Shown piece by piece: positions 56,153-64,000 of a stretch of 64,000 nt of DNA. A program made the translations under genes and the position numbers. The first letter of the stretch is position 1, and each line of letters opens with the position of its first letter. The notes beneath the pieces were generated by a model that was not told the DNA's origin, did not search any database, and was given only the letters and a program-made list of their open reading frames with translations. The DNA is from Calliphora vicina (taxonomy: Eukaryota; Arthropoda; Insecta; Diptera; Calliphoridae): positions 169,242,726-169,306,725 of the forward strand of contig NC_088780.1 in the NCBI RefSeq assembly GCF_958450345.1, written 5' to 3'.

Positions 56153-57978
56153 TAGGCTATTCAAATTATTCGATTTTTCTTTTGTTCGAATGAAACGAAT
56201 AGATAATTCGAATAATAAATTTTAACTTGTTCGAGTAATTAATTCGATCATAAATTTTAAATTAATCGAATTATTTGAATAATATAATTTTTTTTAAAAT
56301 AATGTAAGAGTTTACATTTTTCGCATCGTCGCACAGTGGCACCATTTGAGTTTTTTCGTTGCAAAAATCATAAATTTTGAACCAAATGAGATCATCAAAA
56401 AATTTAAAAGGCGTATGATTAGGGTGGTTTTATCTCATATGGTTAAAAAAAATGCGAAGATGCGTTATTTGTATTATTATTGCTTATTATGGACAAATAC
56501 TTGTACTTTGAATCCCATTTCATTTAAATATGTTTGCTACGGTATATCGTTAATTTTTTTTATGTCTGGTATTAGGGTGGTTTTATCTCATAGGGTAAAA
56601 AAAAAATTTTAGAATTTGTTTGGGGGCACCCCCCTAAAATGTTTATTTCTGTCAGATTTTAGGATAGCCAAAGTTTGAGCACAATTGGAAGATGTTAACC
56701 CGTGCCACTGGGGCCTCAAAGTTTTGAAATCTCGATTTTTTGACAGTTTGGCGACTTCGGCGACCCATATCTCTGGAACGGCGAAAGCTATTTGCCCGTG
56801 TAATACATACAAAGGCCATACTGTTTACAATATTTTACATTCTACACAATAGCGAGGAGTCAAGCTCATCACAGATTACAACCAATTACTTAAAAAGGAT
56901 GAGCAACAAAAACAAGTCGCCAAAAAATCGAGATTTTCAAAACTTTGAGGCCCCAGTGCCACGTGTTAACATCATTCAATCATGCTCAGGCTTTGGCAAT
57001 CTTAAAATCTAACAAAATGAAACATTTTAGGGGGTGTCCCCCAAAAAAATCCGACATCGATTTTTTAAAACCACCCTAGCGTATGGATCATGAAATGAGT
57101 GTTTGAAAATGGTTCTACGCCTTTCAGGTGCAAAGTTGAAATTTGAAAAATCAATTTTATGGGAAGTAAAATAAAATATATTTCAAAATTTTTGGTTTTG
57201 TTATGTTTCTTTTATGATTTAAAATTATTTCTGAAAAAATTAAAAAAAAAATTTGTGGGTTGGTTTTTCACGGTCATATGTCATTTTTGGAACCATGTAT
57301 TTTTTTAAAAATTTTACCTCTAGCCAAGAATGGGGCAAGGACAGGCAAAGGAATAATCAAACAAGTTATTTTAAAAATTAGCTAAATATAGAAATTGACA
57401 GTTTTTATTTATTTTCCATCAAAGTTGAGAAATATTGAAAAAATTATAGTTGGTAAATATCGATTTACCTAGACAAATACAAAGCAAACAGTATAATTTT
57501 GTTTTGTTCTTTTCTCAATAAATAGATCTATCAATAGAATCCAAAATAATAATAATCCGTTACATTGTTTTCGATATATTATATCTGAAAGCGGATCGAA
57601 GCAAGCTTATAATGTATGTGTATCAAAGTAACGTCAGCAAAAGTTTCCTGTCCTATTACACGTGCTAGGGAATTGTGATCTTGGGCGACACTGGTCTAAA
57701 GCCACCATTAATAATATCAAGGTGTACATCTGTTTCAACGTAAACTATCATCCTCAATATCACTTTCCTTAACATTTTCAAGATAATATTTATTTACCAC
57801 GACAGTGGTTATACACACCCAATCGAATCGATAATAATTTACATTTACTTAATTATTTATTTAAATTTAGAATTACGAAAAAAACATTAAATTTATTCGT
57901 TGTGCAAAAATGGTAATTTTTCAATTATTCGAATAATTATTGATTATTCGAACGATCATTATTCGAATGGATGCCCTA
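56153..57978 (-). mobile_element. hAT-B copy 3, reversed, with nested MITE
   Basis: Left end TAGGCTATTC and right end complement of TAGGGCATCC, with ATTCGAATAATTCG-type subterminal motifs as in copies 1 and 2. A short interior match (about 57745-57775, reversed 'AAAGTGATATTGAGGATGA') to copies 1 and 2 confirms orientation. Flanking octamers (GGGTATTG, GAAAATAT) do not match, so the ends may come from two insertions or have been rearranged. Confidence 0.6.
56420..57078. mobile_element. hAT-like MITE with a repeated left end
   Basis: Ends TAGGGTGGTTTT on both sides, with GCGTATGA (56411-56418) and GCGTATGG (57079-57086) flanking, an 8-bp duplication with one change and an extra T at 56419. From 56573 a second left end (TAGGGTGGTTTTATCTCATA) occurs, and the section 56573-57078 is itself palindromic ('GTGCCACTGGGGCCTCAAAG' and reverse). 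Confidence 0.7.
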
Positions 57979-58963
57979 GAAAATATATACGACTACAAAT
58001 TGGTATCAAAATTTAATTTACGCGTAAATTGACATGTTGCAATTTGCCAGCGTTTTCAAAAACGTGGGCTCATTTTTAAGTTGTCGCAGCTGAGAAATTA
58101 TGCAAATTTCAAATTCTAGATATAATAAAACTATGTATAAACCAAAGAAATCTTTTGACAGAATTACAAATTCATTCTCCTATGTTCAGATAACAATCAT
58201 TGCAATCATCATCATTCAAATAAGCAGTCTGCATTAAAATTATAGAATTTAACACAAAACTAACATAATTATTAATATTATTATCAACAATTGTGTGGAG
58301 TTGTGAATGTTTGTGTTTGTCACAAAATATTTACATATGTACATGACTGTAGGCCTGATAACAATTTAAAAATATATATTTCTTCATCAAATAATCCTTA
58401 AGCTTTGAATGTCACAATACTTTAATATCACATCATTTATTGTATCCATATTATCTATAATTGTTGGGAATAATTTTCTTGAATTGTTTGCTGATTTGTT
58501 TCAAAGTAAATAGTTCCCAAATGACAAATTACCACACAGAAATAGTTTAAAATTTAAATTTGTATTTATTGTTGAAATTGGTCTCATTGATGTTGTTGTG
58601 CTGCGGTGGAATTTGCGTGTATCATTTTAGAATATGTATCTAATTCATATTTACTTAGTTGGAGATACATAAATGCACATGTAGATAATGTCTTTTGTTA
58701 GCCATTGCGTTTTTCTATGTATGTATGTACGTCAGTGTACAAGAACACTATCTACATACATACATATGTACTTACTCTGTTCTATTCAATTCAACTATAA
58801 TGAGTAAAGATTCTTTTTCAGTATTCTAGTATTTAAGCAGAGCTCAATGGTTTTGTGGCTTTCATTTTGCTAAATCAAAGAGACCACAATTGGAAATATG
58901 CAAATACAAAATTGCTCAAACTCACATAGATATACAATCTCACACATACATATATGTACATAT
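57979..58963. other. background
   Basis: AT-rich DNA with (CATA)n tracts near 58723-58770 and 58940-58960. No gene recognised. Confidence 0.5.
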
Positions 58964-59529
58964 GGGGGATTTCATTTCAAGCGAACCAACTTTTGAAATC
59001 TATGTCTTCCATTATGTCTTTGCACAAAGGTTAGTTCTATTAGATAGCAGGTTTTTTTCTAAGCCTTCTTTTGCGCAAAAAAAGAAAAGGGTCCATTTTG
59101 AAAAAAAGTCAACAAAGTTTTTGAAATTGCATGTTTTGAGTTCCAAAACATTTATTTTGATAGATATCTAACTCGCATCCCACTAAGCGACCAAATAGGT
59201 CTTCAAGGAAAATGTCTAAGCTTTCTTATGATATAAAAAAGGACCTATTTTGAAAAAAAATCTACAAAAAAGTGTAAATTTTTTTTTCGAAATATTGAAA
59301 AAAAAAATACTATTTCGGGTAAAATTACTATTTCGGGCACATTTTGCTAAGAACAAAAAAAAACTCCTGCTTGGTCAAAATGTAAAATTTTTACCCCCTC
59401 TAAATCAGAGAGTTCTCCACCGATCTTGTTGAAATATTGTGTCTGAATTACTATCCAAATTGGTGCAAATTTCATTCCGATCGGAAGACATAGATTTCAA
59501 AAGTTATTTCACTTGACATGAAATCCCCC
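58964..59529. mobile_element. MITE with GGGGGATTTCAT ends, 566 bp
   Basis: Left 'GGGGGATTTCATTTCAAG' then 'ACTTTTGAAATCTATGTCTT', and the same reversed at the right ('GGGGGATTTCATGTCAAG'), flanked by ATAT on both sides. GGG-initial ends and ATAT flanks are shared with family F. Noncoding; an open frame across 58890-59171 is incidental. Confidence 0.75.
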
Positions 59530-59533
59530 ATAT

Positions 59534-60794
59534 ACATTATTCACATGCAAACAAGTATGAACAACAACCAAGCATTTTCATTAGAATGGCTCTTATTTAG
59601 CATATTTTCGATTTTCAATGATCCTAAGGTCTAAAATTGTTCTCCGGCTAAATATTTGTTCAATATCGGATACCGTTTAGAGGTTGCACATTTTAAATAA
59701 AATTTTGAGTTTTCGGTCAAAGTAGCAATAATTTCAAACAAATTTTAAAGGTTAAATATTGAAAATGTATTCTAATAGAAGAACAAATCAGACTTTCAAT
59801 ATAGTTTCCAAGGCTACGAAATCTATTTTTAAGAAATAATTTTAGCGGATATGTGACCAAATTCAAATCGGTTCCCTCGTTAACTTGCTAACTCTATGTA
59901 TTTTTTGAAAATACAAAGTAACTCCACAGTTTCTTAAAAAACTGAAAAATTAGAAGTTTAAAACAACGTTGTTTCGAAAACTAAGAAAGAAAGAGCAAAA
60001 TAGAACAAATTCAGATCACATGCTCTTTGGATCCATATTTTGAATATGCAATAACAATAAAAGGAAATAAAATTTAAAAAACTGGGTAACTCCATTAACG
60101 GATAAATTAACGTACTGAGTAAAATAGTCAATGTTTTACCACAAATGATTACTGAAGTTACCCAAATTCCGTAAAATATAAAAATAAATTATAAAAAATT
60201 GTTTATTCGAAAAAAAGGTAACTGACATAGATTTTCGGTTTTAATGTCCAAAAATTACTTCAATTTAACCAGAATTCTTTAACATTATTTAATACGAATG
60301 CATAACAACATAAATTCATTTTAAATAAATGAAATGTGTTTTTCTCGTGTTTTCAAAAAATGAAGTTACCTAGTTTTTCCAAACGGCCACACATTTGTTT
60401 TTTTTTTTTGGAAAATATTGCTACTTTGATCCAAAATTCGAAACTTCAAATACAATGTGCAACAAAATAAAAATAAATTAATTGAAATTAATATATAGGT
60501 TGTAGTCCCGATTAAGTAATTCATCAGGTCTATATTTGTCATTATTTTTATTTTTTTAATTTTAAAAATGTTTATCATCAGTTACAATCAGAAAAAATGT
60601 GCTACCTGTTTCACGATGTCGAAAGAAATATTAGTCGAAACATTTTGTATGAAAAGCACTCAGTTTTTAATATTCTTTCGAATAATTTTCATAAAAATTT
60701 GTTCGAATCATTTTTTTTTTCGAGATCGTGAAACATATTTTTTTTAGTATTCAATGTAATTTTCAACAATGTGTTATCACCTGGCTGAGTTCAT
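59534..60794. other. background
   Basis: AT-rich DNA. The block 59590-59700 has loose similarity to 45600-45690 ('TCTAAAATTGTTCTCCGGC' versus 'CTAAAAACCAAGTGC'), possibly the flank of a decayed repeat. No gene recognised. Confidence 0.4.
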
Positions 60795-61010
60795 TGTTAC
60801 GAAATTGTATTTGAATTCAAAAATAACGGTTTCTCACGGCTGGTTTCAAGTTACATTATGTATCTTAACATTTCTATTTCTGGGGACTTCTAATTATGGA
60901 CAATGTTGTTTACCGGCCGATTAATAGCAGTTAACATAATTGTGGATATTATTAACATAGCTGTGGAACATACAACATTGAATAAAAGCTTTGAGTTGAT
61001 CAGTGTAGAA
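60795..61010 (+). repeat. LTR 5' fragment, diverged
   Basis: Starts TGTTACGAAATTGTATTTGA and keeps 'AACATTGAATAAAAGCTTTG', as in the LTR at 24089. The middle is diverged and no promoter part is recognised. Confidence 0.6.
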
Positions 61011-61654
61011 ATAGAACTTTCATGAAGCAACTGGAAGGAAGATGAAGTTGTGTAGTAAATATCTAGCACTTGCTGTGGGTGTTTAACACTGCGTTTAGGT
61101 GATGATTTTTACGACATCTATTTTTGTTTGTTGGCGAACAGTGTAAAGAAACATAGGGGTAAATAAATATTCTCGATTTGTGTTTTTCTGTATTTTTTTC
61201 ATATCTCTTTAAAATAATTTATTTTCTCCTTATTTCGTTTTATTCTTTTTCTTATTTTGAAGTTTAATAAAGAAGATTAGCCGATTAAACTATAAAAAAA
61301 TCAACCCTAGCAACAAAAATTCATCGTATAAACGCAAACACATTTTGCAGGGAATGTATAAAAAAAAGTAAAAATTTTTCAAATGGGAGCAAGCTTCGTG
61401 AAGCTCCTGATGAATAAATATAAGCATTTTGTATAAGTAGTTGGTATTGGTGAAAACAGTTTAGTGAAATGAAATAATTTTATGAATCTTTTGTACGTCA
61501 TTTACCTTAGAAACTAAAAAATTTTAATATAGGTATTTTCCATGAACAAAAGTATAAAATTTTAATTAATGTAACATATTAACGGTTAAAGATATTAGAA
61601 CAAAATTTGGAAATAATGTATTTCCAAATATTCTTAAATCAATTATAATTTTTG
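61011..61654. other. background
   Basis: AT-rich sequence between LTR and family G pieces; nothing recognised. Confidence 0.4.
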
Positions 61655-62412
61655 ACATTTTTTATTTTCAAATACCGAAATTTCTTTAACGGGGAAAAGT
61701 GTTCCAAAAACTGAGTTTTTAGAAAAGAGCATATATTGACGTTAATACCGTGTAATAGTAAAATTACTTTGTACGTATTTAAACAAGATATAGGGTTACA
61801 CAAAATTCGAGCTTTTTCGAGGATCGGTGCTTTGCCTTTTTATAATTTTTTCTGAGGGCGACTAATTCCGCTTAAGTGAGCCAAGTTTAAGTTTACACGC
61901 TTTTGCATTAAGTTATCCTTTCGGATCATATACAAATTTTATACAGACCCGAAGAAAATTTTTACTTTTGGAAAAAAATTTAAAAAATACGTCCTTGTAA
62001 TTTTGCTAATTAAGCGTAAAGAGCATTATTTACAACATTGGTATCTTTGGTGATCCCCACTGAAATTTTCCGACAAACTTTTCGTGGAATATTTTAATCC
62101 TTAAATATCCTTTTTGAAAGGACTTTTTTTGGATTTTCTCGAAAAAAAATTTACCCTTAAAGAAACGAGCTGATTAAGATCTTCCACAAAAATGATCCTT
62201 ATAAAATTCCACCATATAACTCTGACAATAAGAATTCTCTCACACATTAACTTACAAGATATTTTTCATTTAGTGTTAGCTCCTCCCTCGACCAAAAAAT
62301 TAAAACTTTATTCATTTTCAAAAATCCAGGCCAGCTGAACGATAAGTTTATTCTACAAAAATTATATACTCAATATGCCCTTCCAGAATTCCAAAAATGC
62401 TTTTGGACAGTG
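61655..62412 (+). repeat. family G copy, left end missing
   Basis: First half matches 24878-25270; second half matches 33565-33989 ('GCTAATTAAGCGTAAAGAGC', 'GATCTTCCACAAAAATGATC', 'GGACAGTG'). It joins the two blocks seen separately elsewhere, showing they belong to one family. Confidence 0.65.
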
Positions 62413-62520
62413 TAATTAAATAGTTGTACACTTTTTAAACAACTAAATTGCTTTTATTTGCAATCAAAAGTATCCGGTTTGGAAATGAGCCACCGTTTTA
62501 AAAAGGTAAAAACGTAACAA
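62413..62520 (+). repeat. LTR 3' fragment
   Basis: 'TTGCTTTTATTTGCAATCAA', 'AAGTATCCGGTTT' and 'AAAAACGTAACA' match the end of the solo LTRs. It follows directly on the family G terminus, so the LTR may have been G's insertion site. Confidence 0.65.
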
Positions 62521-62556
62521 TATTGTCTCTACGTAATCTATATATTAAATTTGTTT

Positions 62557-62600
62557 TCTTTGATTATTCGAATAATTTTTATTCGAATGAAAACCCTAAT
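62557..62600 (-). repeat. hAT-B terminus, isolated
   Basis: 'GATTATTCGAATAATTTTTA' then 'TTCGAATGAAAACCCTA', reversed TAGGGTTTTC end of the hAT-B family. No partner end recognised. Confidence 0.55.
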
Positions 62601-64000
62601 ATATACCAACATTTCTTCTTTTACATCTGAGATGAACGAATAATAAAATCGTAGAGTTTAAAAGACATTTGTGCGTTTTAGCTCATTGGTATGCATGCAT
62701 GCGTATTATAGGTGTAACTTACAAATTAATATTTAACTTTATAGATAAATAGATGCGAGTGCATATGTGTATGCAAATTTTCTAGAATATCATGTACCTA
62801 CTCGTATACATACATAGATATATAGATACAGAGATTCACATGTGTGTTTTACTCATCAATAATAGACAACTTTCATCTTTATACTTTCAGCTTTTAACTA
62901 CTAAACTCTGTGTATGTTTGTATTGTATTTTTTTTTTATGGCAACAATCTGCATGTGTGTTTTGTTTAACCAACAGCGAACAGATACGCATATAATTTAA
63001 AGCGTACGATTCAGATATGTACGAAATTATTCGGAACAATATAACCCAGCAAACAAATAATATGCATACAGATTAGGTACCCATTAGCTTTTTTAAATTC
63101 AATCCAAAACATTTATATTTAGCAATTTGATTTAATGGGTTAAACTGTTTAGTGTTTTTTTTTTATTTTTGTCCAGTTCTTTGATTTAGTTGTTAACTGG
63201 GTTTGTTTTTGCTGACTTTGTCGCTACCTCTTTTGACGCCCTGTTTCATGGCGCCCTGTTTCGTGTATTGTTTGGTTTTCTTGTTGCGGTGCTGAAGTTG
63301 GTGTGTTCATTTCAGTTTACTGATGCCATTGAAAATGGAAATGAAAATGGTGGCACTGATCATCAACATCATCCTCACCAACGTCAGTCATCACCATTAT
63401 TGGCATGAGTGTATGTGATGTTTGCATCTGTGTAGCTGTGTAAGAGTGTTTGTTATTTGTTTAAATACAAATACATCCATCCACATCCATACAGATAATT
63501 GTATGTACTTGTATTTGTTTGGTTGTATTCCTTAGAGTAAATATGCTAATGAAACTACATACAACTAAAGAAGTGTTTTGTAACAACACTTGTTAATAAT
63601 GGTTCAACTTTAGTTACATTTTGTTAAGCGGCAACAGTTCCACATTCAAAAGTATTTAATGAAAATTTAACTCTGTCATCAGCAACATCTTAGTGCATAC
63701 TAAAATTGGCAGTTTGTTGAATGGTTGTTTTATTTTAAATAAGAATGTACCTACTAAATATATATTTAAGTGAATTTAAATTCATTAAATACCTTAATTG
63801 AAAACTTAATGCTGACAAATTTTAAAATTACTTACATTTTGTAGAATATTTGGTTTAAATTTTGTAATCGCATAAACTGAGGTATTGAAGATGTTTGTTT
63901 AGAAAAAATTCTACACAACTTGAAAATATCATAAGTATATTGTTTTGAAATTGATTTGAAAATTGTTTTTGTATTTAAAATATAAAAGGGAGTTTTTTTT
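62601..64000. other. background, mostly unique-looking
   Basis: Microsatellite CATA/GATA tracts near 62805-62835. No transposon ends recognised. A weak exon-like open frame lies at 63320-63407. Confidence 0.45.
63320..63407 (+). CDS. possible terminal exon, weak
   Basis: After a plausible 3' splice site ('GTGTTCATTTCAG' ending at about 63319) an open frame reads 'FTDAIENGNENGGTDH' then 'QHHPHQRQSSPLLA' and stops at TGA (about 63405-63407). The enclosing open frame runs from about 63190, but its upstream part looks like an untranslated or intronic hydrophobic reading. I do not recognise the protein. The Asn/Gly/His-rich composition could equally come from simple sequence ('GAAAATGGAAATGAAAATGG', 'CATCAACATCATCC'). 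Confidence 0.2.

Noticed and set aside
60795..62520. A single LTR split by family G
   Set aside because: The 5' and 3' LTR pieces are compatible in order, but the intervening sequence before 61655 is unexplained and no duplication marks the insertion, so they are listed separately.

Overview
This window looks like noncoding DNA from a higher (probably calyptrate) fly. It is strongly AT-rich, carries (CATA)n/(TATG)n, (CA)n and (GAT)n microsatellites, and has dispersed repeats built like the Drosophila INE-1/DINE-1 Helitron-related elements. These have a TATACCC...GGGTATA stem-loop at one end, an internal stretch reading 'GTCCGTCTGTC', and an ATTCGGC...GCCGAAT hairpin at the other end. I see no convincing intact host gene, tRNA or rRNA. 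The window is best read as an intergenic or large intronic region packed with transposon remains of several ages. Family names below rest on terminal motifs, target-site duplications (TSDs) and recognisable decayed transposase or reverse transcriptase motifs, not on any database search.

Layout. 0.4-1.7 kb: a DINE-like element (family B) split by a solo LTR. 2.7-4.2 kb: a GGGAATCCCGG-rich hAT-like element split by a family A DINE-like copy. 6.8-9.6 kb: DINE-A, a dead mariner, an LTR piece and the C-terminus of a non-LTR retrotransposon. 11-15.2 kb: LTR pieces, mariner and DINE-A remnants, and a 619-bp MITE. 15.7-18.8 kb: two inverted copies of a joined LTR/DINE-A unit, one carrying a 488-bp hairpin MITE. 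18.9-22.4 kb: a dead reverse transcriptase split by a 1.9-kb hairpin hAT-like element and followed by a modular MITE. 23-27.8 kb: a hAT MITE, a solo LTR, DINE-B, and a mariner split by a Transib-like element. 28.7-29.6 kb: an unassigned coding-like block. 31.5-34 kb: a Tc1 element inside another element. 36.7-37.7 kb: a 104-bp satellite array beside a DINE-B scrap. 38-39.5 kb: two neighbouring hAT elements with perfect 8-bp TSDs. 40.6-47.5 kb: a Tc1 MITE, a triple nest, hAT family B, and a chimeric B/A DINE. 48.9-51.3 kb: a 2.4-kb hairpin hAT-like element with arms of about 1.2 kb. 51.6-57.9 kb: a tRNA-derived SINE, mariner scraps, and hAT-B copies with nested insertions. 58.9-64 kb: one more MITE, LTR scraps, and mostly single-copy-looking sequence with one weak exon-like ORF.

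The most interesting signals are the two long hairpin elements at 19363-21275 and 48895-51330. They share arm sequence, have hAT-type TAGAGTG/TAGAGTC ends and perfect 8-bp TSDs, and could fold into very long double-stranded RNA if transcribed. Next are the insertion of the first one beside the FADD-type catalytic motif of a reverse transcriptase, a 924-bp element with a heptamer-like CACAGTG terminus and 5-bp CG-rich TSD (Transib-like), and chimeric DINE units. Nesting gives relative ages: reverse transcriptase and mariner copies are oldest, then hAT/DINE, then solo LTRs and hairpin elements.
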